From: Flavobacterium pectinovorum | Lineage (GTDB): Bacteria > Bacteroidota > Bacteroidia > Flavobacteriales > Flavobacteriaceae | Reading direction: 5' to 3' | NCBI RefSeq assembly: GCF_006438875.1 | Contig: NZ_RCZH01000012.1 | Span: 62,001-126,000, forward strand | DNA length: 64,000 nucleotides | In this document: positions 24,724 through 33,709 of the stretch, in pieces | Layout of the letters: the number at the start of each line of letters is the position of its first letter | Numbering within the stretch: the stretch's first letter is position 1 | Position numbers and translations under genes: made by a program | Notes under the pieces: model-generated | What the model saw: the letters and a program-made list of their open reading frames with translations, nothing else | Databases searched by the model: none | What the model was told of the DNA's origin: nothing

Positions 24724-26037
24724 ATGGGAATTTTTAAAATCGAAGGAGGAATTCCTTTAAAAGGAGAAATCACTCCGCAAGGAGCAAAAAATGAGGCATT
24801 ACAAATTTTATGTGCCGTGCTTCTAACGGGGGATAAAGTAAGAATTAATAATATTCCCGATATTATTGACATCAATAAATTAATCACTTTGTTGGGTAAT
24901 TTAGGGGTAAAAATTCAACGCAATGAACCGGGTTCGATTACGTTTCAGGCAGATGAGGTTAATATTGGATATTTAGAAACTGAAGCTTTCAAAAAAGAAG
25001 GTGGAGCGCTTCGCGGTTCTATTATGATTGTTGGACCACTTTTGGCACGTTTCGGAAAAGGATATATTCCAAAACCGGGAGGAGATAAAATTGGCCGTCG
25101 CAGATTAGATACACACTTTGAAGGTTTTATAAACCTTGGAGCAAAATTCAGATACAATAGAGAAGATCACTTTTACGGAGTAGAATCTCCAGAAGGTGGA
25201 CTTATAGGAACAGATATGTTGCTTGATGAAGCATCAGTTACCGGAACAGCAAATATCGTTATGGCTGCTGTTTTGGCAAAAGGAAAAACAACAGTTTATA
25301 ACGCAGCTTGCGAACCTTATTTGCAGCAATTGTGTAAAATGTTGAACTCAATGGGAGCTAAAATCACTGGAGTTGGTTCAAACTTATTAACTATTGAAGG
25401 TGTTGAAAGCCTTGGTGGTTGCGAGCACAGAATTTTGCCGGATATGATCGAAATTGGTTCTTGGATTGGTCTTGCTGCCATGACAAAAAGCGAAATCACG
25501 ATCAAAAACGTAAGTTGGGAAAACTTAGGATTGATACCAAATACATTTAGAAAACTTGGAATTACAATCGAAAAACGCGGAGATGATATTTATATTCCTG
25601 CTCACGTTGACGGATATGAAGTAAAAACAGATATCGATGGTTCTATCTTAACAATTGCCGATGCTCCGTGGCCAGGGTTTACACCTGACTTGTTGAGTAT
25701 TGTTTTGGTTGTGGCAACACAGGCAAAAGGCGATGTTTTGATTCACCAAAAAATGTTCGAAAGCCGTTTGTTTTTCGTGGATAAATTAATCGATATGGGA
25801 GCCAAAATTATGTTATGTGATCCGCACAGAGCGGTGGTTATGGGACATAATTTTGAATCTCAGCTAAAAGCTACAACAATGTCATCACCTGATATTCGTG
25901 CGGGAATTTCATTATTGATTGCAGCGCTTTCAGCGAAAGGAACAAGTACAATTCAAAATATCGAACAAATTGACCGTGGATATGAGCGTATCGACGAACG
26001 ATTAAGAGCAATTGGCGCAAAAATCGTGAGAGCGTAA
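24724..26037 (+). CDS. murA: UDP-N-acetylglucosamine 1-carboxyvinyltransferase with Asp at the fosfomycin site
   Basis: The first committed enzyme of peptidoglycan synthesis, it transfers enolpyruvyl from PEP to UDP-GlcNAc. The EPT fold is evident: GGIPLKGEITPQGAKNEALQ at the start, ALRGSIMIVGPLLARFGKG, and two repeated lobes. The catalytic loop reads PKPGGDKIGRRRLDTH. In E. coli this loop is LPGGCAIGxRPVDLH with Cys115 as the fosfomycin target, and here that place is Asp121 (codon 25084-25086). Cys-to-Asp enzymes are active and fosfomycin-insensitive in other bacteria. Length (437) is normal. It is preceded by repeats and follows DUF4290 on the same strand. Confidence 0.97.
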   Translation: MGIFKIEGGIPLKGEITPQGAKNEALQILCAVLLTGDKVRINNIPDIIDINKLITLLGNLGVKIQRNEPGSITFQADEVNIGYLETEAFKKEGGALRGSIMIVGPLLARFGKGYIPKPGGDKIGRRRLDTHFEGFINLGAKFRYNREDHFYGVESPEGGLIGTDMLLDEASVTGTANIVMAAVLAKGKTTVYNAACEPYLQQLCKMLNSMGAKITGVGSNLLTIEGVESLGGCEHRILPDMIEIGSWIGLAAMTKSEITIKNVSWENLGLIPNTFRKLGITIEKRGDDIYIPAHVDGYEVKTDIDGSILTIADAPWPGFTPDLLSIVLVVATQAKGDVLIHQKMFESRLFFVDKLIDMGAKIMLCDPHRAVVMGHNFESQLKATTMSSPDIRAGISLLIAALSAKGTSTIQNIEQIDRGYERIDERLRAIGAKIVRA

Positions 26038-26185
26038 AAGATATAATATTTAGTAAAATAAATATTCAACAAATAAACCATTAAGAGATTAAGAGAAATG
26101 AGGATTATAAGCCTTAATGAATTTTAATATCTTAATGGTTTTTATATCTTACAACTTGATTTTATAATCCGTTAAAAATCTCATA

Positions 26186-27061
26186 ATGACAGACGAACAA
26201 AAAGCTGTAAAGGCTACTATTTTTAGTATAGTTGGAAACACCTGCTTAGCCGTGATAAAAGGTCTTGCAGGTTTTTTTGGCAATTCATATGCCTTAATTG
26301 CAGATGCGATCGAGTCGACTGCAGATATATTTTCATCTTGTTTGGTGTTATTTGGGATTAAATATTCTAACAAACCACCAGATGAAAATCATCCTTACGG
26401 ACATGGACGCGCTGAACCCTTGATTACCTTTTTGGTTGTTGGATTTTTGATTACATCTGCAACGATTATTGGTTACGAAAGCGTTGCAAATATTCAGAAT
26501 CCTCATGATTTGCCTAAATCGTGGACATTGTATGTTTTGGGAGCTATAATTATCTGGAAAGAATATTCGTTTCGTTTGGTAATGAAACGCAGTAAAGAAA
26601 CTAATAGTTCTTCTCTAGCAGCTGATGCCTGGCACCATCGTAGCGATGCAATCACATCCATAGCGGCGTTTGTCGGGATTTCGATTGCTTTAATTATGGG
26701 TAAAGGGTACGAATCAGCAGATGATTGGGCGGCGCTTTTTGCTGCTTTTTTTATCTTATATAATAGTTATAAAATTTTCAGACCGGCGCTTGGCGAAATT
26801 ATGGATGAGAATTTAAATGATGATTTAGTCGAAGAAATCAGAATTGAATCTTTGAAAGTAGCAGGTATTTTAGGAACCGAGAAATGCTTTATCCGTAAAG
26901 CCGGAATGAAATATCATGTAGACCTTCATGCTATTGTTTCAGCTAAAATCTCGGTAAAAGAAGGACATGAATTATCACATAAATTGCAAGATACTTTAAA
27001 AGAGGAAATACCTCAGTTAGGAAATGTTTTGATTCATATAGAACCAGATGATTATCACTGA
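26186..27061 (+). CDS. Cation diffusion facilitator (CDF) transporter
   Basis: The 291-residue protein has six membrane segments and a C-terminal cytoplasmic ferredoxin-like domain (about 205-290). The metal-site motifs are recognisable: ALIADAIESTADIFSS in TM2, HPYGHGRAEPL between segments, and DAWHHRSDAITS in TM5. CDF proteins export divalent cations such as Zn2+, Fe2+, Mn2+ or Co2+ by proton exchange. The metal cannot be assigned safely. The gene is monocistronic and is followed by a hairpin at 27130-27168. Confidence 0.93.
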   Translation: MTDEQKAVKATIFSIVGNTCLAVIKGLAGFFGNSYALIADAIESTADIFSSCLVLFGIKYSNKPPDENHPYGHGRAEPLITFLVVGFLITSATIIGYESVANIQNPHDLPKSWTLYVLGAIIIWKEYSFRLVMKRSKETNSSSLAADAWHHRSDAITSIAAFVGISIALIMGKGYESADDWAALFAAFFILYNSYKIFRPALGEIMDENLNDDLVEEIRIESLKVAGILGTEKCFIRKAGMKYHVDLHAIVSAKISVKEGHELSHKLQDTLKEEIPQLGNVLIHIEPDDYH

Positions 27062-27129
27062 GAAAGGTTCAAAGGTTCTGAGGTACTGAGGTTCTAAGGT
27101 TTCTTTACTTTTACAAAAAGAAAAATAAC

Positions 27130-27168
27130 AAAATCCGCTTATTCTAATATAGAGTAAACGGATTTTTT
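27130..27168 (+). terminator. Terminator after the CDF gene
   Basis: An 8-bp stem (AAAATCCG, 27130-27137, with CGGATTTT, 27159-27166), extended by inner pairs (CTTATTCT with AGAGTAAA), is followed by Ts. It lies 70 bp after the CDF stop codon. Confidence 0.65.
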
Positions 27169-27189
27169 ATTTGGGCGTTTTCGCCGCGG

Positions 27190-27295
27190 CGAACTGGCTA
27201 TCCGCTATATTCCCGATTAACAAAAACTACGGCTAAAAAGCCTTGTTTTTCTAAAACGGGAGATACCGCTTCTATCCCTAACGCAAGCTAGAGTA
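27190..27295. repeat. Dispersed repeat with conserved ends, copy 1
   Basis: The block contains GGCTATCCGCTATATTCCCG, AACAAAAACTACGGCTAAAA, AGCCTTGTTTTTC and GGGAGATACCGCTTCTATCC. It matches a second copy at about 51361-51475 almost throughout, and a third, inverted copy at about 63767-63852 at its ends only. It lies in the 367-bp gap between the convergent CDF and DUF5686 genes. Confidence 0.85.
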
Positions 27296-27330
27296 AATAG
27301 AATTTTTAAGTTTTTTAAGTATATAGTTTT

Positions 27331-27412
27331 GTCACTTCGACGGAGGAGAAGTCACATCCGGAGCGTGACGTACAGTAAATCCGTTATGTGATTTCTCCTG
27401 CGTCGAAATGAC
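27331..27412. repeat. Inverted repeat of the GTCATTTCGAC family
   Basis: The left arm (GTCACTTCGACGGAGGAGAA, continuing to 27357) pairs with the right arm ending at 27412 (TTCTCCTGCGTCGAAATGAC), giving a stem of about 27 bp with a few mismatches around a loop of about 28 bp. The same arms occur inside the nested repeat at 1908-2275. Confidence 0.8.
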
Positions 27413-27428
27413 AAGATTGAGACAGAGC

Positions 27429-29918
27429 CTAGTCTAAAACATTCAAAATCTTCAGCCCAAAGACAACACCATTTTGCTGAATTCCGCCTTGATAAGAATG
27501 AACATAATCTACTCTGAACAACTTAAATTTTCCGAAACCTAAATTATCCAAACCAACAGTAAACTCAGAATAAGGTTTTCTATCGGGAATCGCCAGAGAA
27601 TGAAATCCAAGATTCATTGTAGACTTCAAAAGATTCAATAACGGAATTTTATTCATAATAAATCCTGTATCATTATGCTCTAAATGCATTTCAAAATAAC
27701 TGTCGTTTGTACTGTTTGCGTAATAAGGCATCAAGTTAAAAACATTCAAATAACGATCAGTTGTACCTATATGAGTTTGATTTCCGTTGAAATGTCTGTA
27801 ATCGATAAAAGAAATATTTTCGGCATTAAAGAATTTTCCACCTCTAAAATTCATTCCCAGGATTCCTTTATTTCCTAATGATAAATCATATTGTATAGAA
27901 GCGCCAATTCTTTCAAATTCATATTTTTTCTCACTGGCAGCAAAAGCTTTTTCAAAAGCCAAAAATAGGGTTGGATATTTATCATTTTTAATATTATATC
28001 TTCCGTCCGGACGAGAAATATATTTATTTCCAAAATTAATTCGGGCCGTTAAAGCTGCTTTAAATAAATGGTGAGGATCAAAAGCCGGAGTTATAAAATC
28101 ATTTGGTGCCAGCGGATTGTTTGAGGAATAAATATCATCTTTTTTAAAGAACGAATAATCAGTGGTATTAAAAAGAGGTTTTCGTTGCTCATAAGCAGCT
28201 TTTGCATTCAAATTTATTCCGTTCGCAACATCTTGTGAATAATTAATTTGAGCAAATTCTAAATTGTACAACTTCATATAGTTGTCTTTAAAAAACAAAG
28301 AACTTATAGAGTTGATAAATTTGCTAATAGGTTCTGCACTATTAAATTGAGCCACTTTTGTTCCGCCCGAAACTCCAATCGTAGCATAATTTATATTGTT
28401 GAATTTATGACTGAATTCGCCTGTAACGCGAAAACGTTCATCAGAAAAGCCATAATTAAAGGTTGTGTTTATTGAGGTACTTCTTCCTTTTTCTTCATTC
28501 CATTTTTTGAATGAAAAACCAGAATCCAGATTGAAACCCTGAACGGTATTAAAACTTAAAGACGAAAGATTTAGCAAGCCTTTATATTCAAAAGAATGTT
28601 TCTTAAAAGTATTCTTGTATTCATAACCCATTATGACATCGAATACTTTAAACTTATTGTTTTTGGCATCGACAGAATCAGTATATTTCTGTGATTTTCG
28701 GATAGTTTGTAAGCTGTCTTTTTTAGTATAATCATTGCTTTCTTCAATCGTTAACGGAATTGGTCGGATTTGATTCCAGAAAGCATCATCTTTTTTATTG
28801 GCATCAGTTTCAAAAGCTACGATTTCATTGCCAAAAGTTTTCTTTTCAAAAGCGGATGGAAACTCATAATTCGAATAAACATAATTAAATTTCCCTGAGA
28901 ATTTTACGCCAAAAGCACCAGCATTAAAAGAAAGCGTTTGTGCATTTTTTGACCAGATTTTATTCTTAACATTATAACTAAAGCTTTGTTTTAAAGTCAT
29001 TACTTCAGTAAATTCATTTTTCATTCGGTAGCCCTTTATGTCTAGATCTACAGCATAAATGGCAAAACTATCATCGACAATATAAATATAACCTTCAAAA
29101 ACAGGTTCTTTGTCCCTTTTTGGGGTTACTTTTATTTTGTAAATCTGCTGATTGTTATCATCATAAAAAGTTCCTTCAAGTTTGTATTTGTAGTAATTGA
29201 AACCATTATCTGCGATAGGAGAGATGAGGTTAATATTGAATTCTAATGTATTATCATAGAAATCATAAGTCGATAAAGTGGCGGTATTATAGCTAAATCC
29301 TTTATTGTTTCCCGAAATTTTAGAAGCAATAATTTTTTCTTTTAGTTTGCCTGGTTTTTCAAAAGAAATCTTCGAGATTGTTTCTGATAAATATAAAATT
29401 CCGGTTCCGGTTGAGTCTAAATTTGACGCCATATCGTCGCCAATATCTACTTTCATACCCATTATTTTTTTTGGAAGATCTTTTATTTTGAACATTCCTT
29501 TCGAATAAAAATCAGCGGTGTAACGTGCTGTTTTTTCCGAATTGTCCTTTTTGTTTGCAATCGCACTTTTTATAATGGCGTTGGCAGGATTGTTTTTGGG
29601 ATCAATAACTACTTCATTTAATGCAAAACTTTCTTCATGCATTATGATGTTTAAGGTAACCGTTTTTGAATCTGAAGAAACAGTTGATTTTTGAGTTTTA
29701 AAACCCAAATACTGAAAAACTATTTTATTTTTACCAACCTCTTTTACGTTAAGCTGGTATTTTCCCTGCTCGTTAGAAGTTGTTCCAGTATAGGTGTTTT
29801 CTTCAAAAACTGAAACAAAAGGCAAAGGATTCCCTTTTTCATCGGTTATGGTTCCTTTGATCTGAGCAAAGTTTGAAATCGAAAAAAATAAAAAGGCTAA
29901 TAAAGTAAAGTTTCTCAT
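27429..29918 (-). CDS. DUF5686 outer-membrane protein with carboxypeptidase-like regulatory domain
   Basis: A signal peptide (FTLLAFLFFSISNFAQ) is followed by a CarboxypepD_reg-like beta-sandwich (about 20-105: GTITDEKGNPLPFVSVFEEN, then TYTGTTSNEQGKYQLNV). The remaining 700 residues match DUF5686, with many amphipathic strands and a predicted outer-membrane barrel at the C-terminal end. It has no TonB plug, so it is not a classical TonB receptor. The function is unknown, and members are widespread in Bacteroidota. Length (829) is usual. The gene appears to be monocistronic. Confidence 0.9.
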   Translation of the reverse strand: MRNFTLLAFLFFSISNFAQIKGTITDEKGNPLPFVSVFEENTYTGTTSNEQGKYQLNVKEVGKNKIVFQYLGFKTQKSTVSSDSKTVTLNIIMHEESFALNEVVIDPKNNPANAIIKSAIANKKDNSEKTARYTADFYSKGMFKIKDLPKKIMGMKVDIGDDMASNLDSTGTGILYLSETISKISFEKPGKLKEKIIASKISGNNKGFSYNTATLSTYDFYDNTLEFNINLISPIADNGFNYYKYKLEGTFYDDNNQQIYKIKVTPKRDKEPVFEGYIYIVDDSFAIYAVDLDIKGYRMKNEFTEVMTLKQSFSYNVKNKIWSKNAQTLSFNAGAFGVKFSGKFNYVYSNYEFPSAFEKKTFGNEIVAFETDANKKDDAFWNQIRPIPLTIEESNDYTKKDSLQTIRKSQKYTDSVDAKNNKFKVFDVIMGYEYKNTFKKHSFEYKGLLNLSSLSFNTVQGFNLDSGFSFKKWNEEKGRSTSINTTFNYGFSDERFRVTGEFSHKFNNINYATIGVSGGTKVAQFNSAEPISKFINSISSLFFKDNYMKLYNLEFAQINYSQDVANGINLNAKAAYEQRKPLFNTTDYSFFKKDDIYSSNNPLAPNDFITPAFDPHHLFKAALTARINFGNKYISRPDGRYNIKNDKYPTLFLAFEKAFAASEKKYEFERIGASIQYDLSLGNKGILGMNFRGGKFFNAENISFIDYRHFNGNQTHIGTTDRYLNVFNLMPYYANSTNDSYFEMHLEHNDTGFIMNKIPLLNLLKSTMNLGFHSLAIPDRKPYSEFTVGLDNLGFGKFKLFRVDYVHSYQGGIQQNGVVFGLKILNVLD

Positions 29919-29988
29919 GGAAGTGGTTTCTCTAACAAAAATAGAATAAGTTAAAAATGAGCTTATTAAAAATTTGTTAAAAGAAGAC

Positions 29989-30402
29989 TTACAAGAAAGA
30001 TTGAATTGCTAAATCATAACTTTTTAAACCAAAACCAAGAATAACGCCTTTTGCATTTCCGGACAAATACGACTGATGTCTGAAGCTTTCGCGTGCATAC
30101 GTATTCGAAATATGAACTTCGATAACAGGAGTTGTAACTGCTTTTATAGCATCGCCTAAACCTATAGAAGTGTGCGTGTAAGCTCCTGCATTCAAAATAA
30201 TACCGTCAAAAGAAAAACCAACTTCCTGAATTTTGCCAATCAATTCGCCTTCGATATTACTTTGATAATAAGAAAGTTCAACGTTGGGAAATTTGTGTTC
30301 CAACCTTTCAAAATAATCTTCAAAAGTTTCGCTTCCGTAAACTTCCGGTTCTCTTTTTCCTAAAAGATTCAAGTTGGGTCCGTTGATAATGCAGATTTTC
30401 AT
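29989..30402 (-). CDS. aroQ: Type II 3-dehydroquinate dehydratase
   Basis: The enzyme removes water from 3-dehydroquinate in the shikimate pathway. The type II signature IINGPNLNLLGKREPEVYG carries the catalytic Tyr-containing flexible loop, and ILNAGAYTHTSIGLGDAI and PVIEVHISNTYARESFRHQS supply the Asn, His and Arg active-site residues. Length (137) is slightly below the usual 140-150. It is a dodecameric cytoplasmic enzyme. Upstream it faces the outer-membrane protein array, and beyond that xerD. Confidence 0.96.
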   Translation of the reverse strand: MKICIINGPNLNLLGKREPEVYGSETFEDYFERLEHKFPNVELSYYQSNIEGELIGKIQEVGFSFDGIILNAGAYTHTSIGLGDAIKAVTTPVIEVHISNTYARESFRHQSYLSGNAKGVILGFGLKSYDLAIQSFL

Positions 30403-30542
30403 ATTTAAAAATATATTTTGAGATTTTAAACATTTAGATTTTTTGAAACCTTATAAGGAATATAAGTTCAATTAAGCTAAATTGATTTTGGATTGACATT
30501 GCTATTGATTTTCGCAATTGCCATTGAACTTGGTAAAAATAA

Positions 30543-30573
30543 AAAAACCGTTCTAATTAATAGAACGGTTTTT
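30543..30573 (-). terminator. Terminator of the 188-aa outer membrane protein gene
   Basis: A perfect 13-bp stem (AAAAACCGTTCTA, 30543-30555, with its complement at 30561-30573) and a 5-base loop lies 23 bp past the stop codon on the minus strand. Confidence 0.88.
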
Positions 30574-30595
30574 AGAAAAGTATGTGATATATTTT

Positions 30596-31162
30596 TTAGA
30601 ACAAGAATCCAGCAGAAAGTTGAACTACTGAGTTTCTAATATCAGCATTAGAAGAAGCGTCTGTTAATCCTAAACTATAACGACCTTGTACAAATATACT
30701 TTTGGTGATTTTTAATCCTAAACCTGCATTAACAGCAAAATCAAAAGTATTAGCATCGTCAAATCTTACATCATTTTTTTGGCTTAATAAAAAAGACGCC
30801 TGTGGTCCAACTTCTAAACTGAATGATTTTGTCAAATAGATTTTAGCCATTACAGGAATAGATAAATAGGCTAATTCATTTTTGAAATCTTCCTGAGCAT
30901 CAGCAAATTTATAAGTAGCTCCTTGAGTAGAATATAAAAGCTCTGGTTGAATAGCGAATTTTTCTAATAATTTAATTTCTGCAACCACACCTACGTGATA
31001 GCTAGTAATTCCATTTTTATCAAATGCCACACCATCTAATGTTGCATCTCCGGGCTGACTTGCAAAGTTAACCCCTGCTTTAACTCCAAATTGTACTAAT
31101 TGGGCTTGTATCGTAGCTGATGTTGCGATGAACAAAACAGCTGCTAAAATTATTTTTTTCAT
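30596..31162 (-). CDS. PorT-like outer-membrane beta-barrel protein, 188 aa
   Basis: A signal peptide (IILAAVLFIATSATIQAQ) leads a small eight-stranded-type barrel. The conserved text of the family is present: QFGVKAGVNFASQ, FAIQPELLYSTQGATYKF, LSIPVMAKIYLTKSFSLEVG and the final strand QLSAGFLF ending in Phe. It is the only leftward member of the local family; the others start 460 bp away in the opposite direction. It is located in the outer membrane and its role is unknown. Confidence 0.9.
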   Translation of the reverse strand: MKKIILAAVLFIATSATIQAQLVQFGVKAGVNFASQPGDATLDGVAFDKNGITSYHVGVVAEIKLLEKFAIQPELLYSTQGATYKFADAQEDFKNELAYLSIPVMAKIYLTKSFSLEVGPQASFLLSQKNDVRFDDANTFDFAVNAGLGLKITKSIFVQGRYSLGLTDASSNADIRNSVVQLSAGFLF

Positions 31163-31562
31163 AAAAATGTTTTTAAAATTGTGATATTTTTTAATGTTAT
31201 CTATTAATCAAAACTACAGAATTAGGAATTTATTGTTTTATATTTTAGTTTAAATAATTACTAAATTTCTCATCTTTTTTGATTTACACCGAGTAATAGA
31301 CTCTTTTTAAGAAAGTTGTGACTGGTTTGTTTTGGATTAAATTTTTTACATTTAGTACGAATAGTATTTCAATATCAATTTTAATAGAAATAATTTTGGT
31401 AAGGTTATTTTTATATTATATGATTTTTAATCAGACATATTTATAAATAGAACTTAATATTTTGCCCTTGATTTATATGTCAGTGAAGGTTTGATGAGGA
31501 ATTGCAATTTCTGTTTTAATAAGAGTTTCGTTTCAATTATCATTTTATTTATTAAAATAAAT
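31163..31562. other. AT-rich spacer between divergent barrel genes
   Basis: No ORF or repeat is visible in these 400 bp. A weak leftward -7 element (TAGTTTTG, reverse complement of 31209-31216) lies about 50 bp before the start of the leftward gene, and the rightward promoter begins at 31563. Confidence 0.5.
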
Positions 31563-31594
31563 TTGTTTTTTTAGTAAGGATATATTTATATTTG
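31563..31594 (+). promoter_or_regulatory. Promoter of the 168-aa barrel gene
   Basis: TTG (31563-31565) and TATATTTG (31587-31594) are separated by 21 bp, within the tolerated range for this promoter type. The stretch from the T run before AAGGATAT to the -7 element is repeated almost unchanged before the next gene (32270-32298), so the promoter appears to have been duplicated with the gene. Confidence 0.75.
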
Positions 31595-31622
31595 ATTGTT
31601 AATTAAATCAAAATAAATAAAA

Positions 31623-32129
31623 ATGAAAAGAATTATTTTATCTACAATCGCTGTAATGGCATTTGGATTTGCTAGTGCACAAGATGGACATTTTAAAGTT
31701 GGGGCACATGTTGGTTTGCCTTTAGGAAATACTTCAGATTTATTTTCAGTAAACTTAGGTGCTGATGTTGCTTATCTTTGGAATGTATCTGATAAATTTA
31801 GCGCGGGAATTGTTACCGGTTACACAACATATGTAGGTAAAGAATATAATGGTTATATTGGATCTGTTTCTTATGCAATGATAAGAAGTACTAATCAAAG
31901 CTTTATTCCAGTTGCTGGAACTGCGCAATATTCAATTACAGAAAATTTATTTGTTGGTGCAGATTTGGGCTATGCTATTAATGTTGATGGAGATCTGGAC
32001 GGAGGATTTTTATATCAGCCAAAATTTGGTTACCAAAATAAAAAAATTGAATTGTATGCCGCATACAAAGGAATTTCGAATAACGGAACTCTTGCTTCAC
32101 TAAACTTAGGTTTCAATTATAAATTCTAA
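31623..32129 (+). CDS. Outer-membrane beta-barrel protein, 168 aa
   Basis: The signal peptide (IILSTIAVMAFGFASAQ) closely resembles those of the following genes, but the barrel itself is more divergent (FKVGAHVGLPLGNTSDLFSV, then YAINVDGDLDGGFLYQPKFG) and ends LNLGFNYKF. It is the first gene of the rightward array. It has its own promoter and a terminator of the same AACCTTCC type as the others. It probably sits in the outer membrane. Confidence 0.88.
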   Translation: MKRIILSTIAVMAFGFASAQDGHFKVGAHVGLPLGNTSDLFSVNLGADVAYLWNVSDKFSAGIVTGYTTYVGKEYNGYIGSVSYAMIRSTNQSFIPVAGTAQYSITENLFVGADLGYAINVDGDLDGGFLYQPKFGYQNKKIELYAAYKGISNNGTLASLNLGFNYKF

Positions 32130-32149
32130 TTTACAAAAAATTATTTGTT

Positions 32150-32184
32150 AAACCTTTCTGAGCGATCTGGGAAGGTTTTTTTTT
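32150..32184 (+). terminator. Terminator after barrel gene 1 of the array
   Basis: A 9-bp stem (AAACCTTTC, 32150-32158, with GGAAGGTTT, 32170-32178, including a T-G pair) is followed by a run of Ts. Confidence 0.8.
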
Positions 32185-32290
32185 ATTATGATCCCTGATA
32201 ATTAGGGAGTTAGTTTTATTTAATAGGATTAAAACTGTAGTTACTACTATATTTGTTAAAATAAAAATTATTTTTTATTAAGGATATCTT

Positions 32291-32298
32291 TATATTTG
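32291..32298 (+). promoter_or_regulatory. -7 element before barrel gene 2
   Basis: TATATTTG lies 28 bp before the chosen ATG, in a block duplicated from the promoter of gene 1. No exact TTG stands at the -33 place (TTA does), so this promoter may be weaker. Confidence 0.6.
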
Positions 32299-32325
32299 AA
32301 TATTATAACCCTTAAACAAATTGTA

Positions 32326-32904
32326 ATGAAAAGAATTATTTTAGCTGCAATTGCAGTAATGGTATTTGGCTTTGCTAATGCGCAAAAAACAAGATTTGGA
32401 GTAAAAGGAGGTCTTAACCTTACAACTTTTGCCGGAGGAAATTATTATGATGCTGGATCTTTAGTCGGTTTTCAGGTTGGAGGTTTTGCTGAAATTAAAG
32501 TTATTGAAAGATTAGCTATTCAACCAGAGGTTTTGTTTTCTACTCAAGGTGCTAAAATTGATGCTGGTTCTTTCGGTGACTACAATAGTAAAGTGAATTA
32601 TATTAATGTTCCTGTTTTAGCTAAATTTTTTATCACAAAACAGTTTACAGTTGAAGCAGGTCCACAATTAGGATTTTTAGTTTCTGCAAAAGCTGATGGC
32701 CGTGATACTAAAGGCGATTTTAAATCTGTGGATACAGGATTCAATTTTGGCGCTGGATATAATTTCACTGATAATGTTTCTGTGAATCTTCGTTACACGG
32801 TAGGTTTATCAAATATTGCAGATTATAATACTGATACTGCTCAACAGTATTATGATAGTCCAAAAAATAGTGTTTTAGCATTGACGTTAGGATATAAGTT
32901 CTAA
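32326..32904 (+). CDS. PorT-like outer-membrane beta-barrel protein, 192 aa (array copy 2)
   Basis: The signal peptide MKRIILAAIAVMVFGFANAQ fixes the start at 32326; the frame is open to 32296 but begins within promoter sequence. The mature barrel starts KTRFGVKGGLNLTTFAGG and contains RLAIQPEVLFSTQGAK, YINVPVLAKFFITKQFTVEA and the final LALTLGYKF. It is nearly identical to the next gene, with the last 150 bp almost unchanged, which indicates a recent tandem duplication or gene conversion. Outer membrane; function unknown. Confidence 0.9.
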   Translation: MKRIILAAIAVMVFGFANAQKTRFGVKGGLNLTTFAGGNYYDAGSLVGFQVGGFAEIKVIERLAIQPEVLFSTQGAKIDAGSFGDYNSKVNYINVPVLAKFFITKQFTVEAGPQLGFLVSAKADGRDTKGDFKSVDTGFNFGAGYNFTDNVSVNLRYTVGLSNIADYNTDTAQQYYDSPKNSVLALTLGYKF

Positions 32905-32925
32905 TTGTAGCTTTAAAAATATTTT

Positions 32926-32955
32926 AAAACCTTCCTGAATTTGGAAGGTTTTTTA
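32926..32955 (+). terminator. Terminator after barrel copy 2
   Basis: A perfect 10-bp stem (AAAACCTTCC, 32926-32935, with GGAAGGTTTT, 32943-32952) is followed by Ts, 22 bp past the stop. Confidence 0.85.
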
Positions 32956-32989
32956 TGAAATGATAGTTTGATTAATTTAATTAAAAAAA

Positions 32990-33565
32990 ATGAAAAGAAT
33001 TATTTTAACTGTTCTTGCAGTAATGATATTTGGATTTGCTAATGCACAAAAAACTAGATTTGGTGTAAAAGGAGGTCTTAACCTAACGACTTTTGCCGGA
33101 GGATATTATTATGATGCCAAATCTTTAGTAGGTTTTCAGATTGGAGGTTTTGCTGAGATTAAAGTTATTGAAAGATTAGCTATTCAACCAGAGGTTTTGT
33201 TTTCTACTCAAGGCGCTAAACAGGAAGTAGGTATGACTAACTTTGATAGTAAGTTGAATTACATTAATGTTCCTGTTTTGGCTAAATTTTATGTCACAAA
33301 ACAATTTACTGTGGAAGCAGGTCCACAATTAGGATTTTTAGTGTCAGCGAAACAAGATGGTCACGATGCAAAAGACGGTTATAAGTCTATAGACACAGGA
33401 TTCAATTTTGGCGCTGGATATAATTTTACTGATAATGTTTCTGTGAATCTTCGTTACACGGTAGGTTTATCAAATATTGCAGATTATAATATTGATACTG
33501 CTCAACAGTATTATGATAGTCCAAAAAATAGTGTTTTAGCATTGACATTAGGATATAAGTTCTAA
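32990..33565 (+). CDS. PorT-like outer-membrane beta-barrel protein, 191 aa (array copy 3)
   Basis: This is a close paralog of copy 2: signal peptide MKRIILTVLAVMIFGFANAQ, same mature start KTRFGVKGGLNLTTFAGG, same end LALTLGYKF. The differences cluster in loops (QEVGMTNFDSKLN; KQDGHDAKDGYKS), as expected for surface-exposed turns of a barrel. I see no good promoter of its own in the 85 bp after the previous gene, only a terminator and TAGTTTG-like text. It may depend on read-through. Confidence 0.9.
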   Translation: MKRIILTVLAVMIFGFANAQKTRFGVKGGLNLTTFAGGYYYDAKSLVGFQIGGFAEIKVIERLAIQPEVLFSTQGAKQEVGMTNFDSKLNYINVPVLAKFYVTKQFTVEAGPQLGFLVSAKQDGHDAKDGYKSIDTGFNFGAGYNFTDNVSVNLRYTVGLSNIADYNIDTAQQYYDSPKNSVLALTLGYKF

Positions 33566-33588
33566 TATTTTTGCAATAAAATATTTTT

Positions 33589-33621
33589 AAAAACCTTCCG
33601 TTAATCCGGAAGGTTTTTTTA
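33589..33621 (+). terminator. Terminator after barrel copy 3
   Basis: A perfect 12-bp stem (AAAAACCTTCCG, 33589-33600, with CGGAAGGTTTTT, 33607-33618) is followed by Ts. Confidence 0.87.
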
Positions 33622-33709
33622 TGCTTCTGGCAATGTTAAAAACTAATCATATTAATGAACTAGGTTTAGGTTAAATTTTTATATTTGTATAAGAATATTC
33701 TGTTATTTT

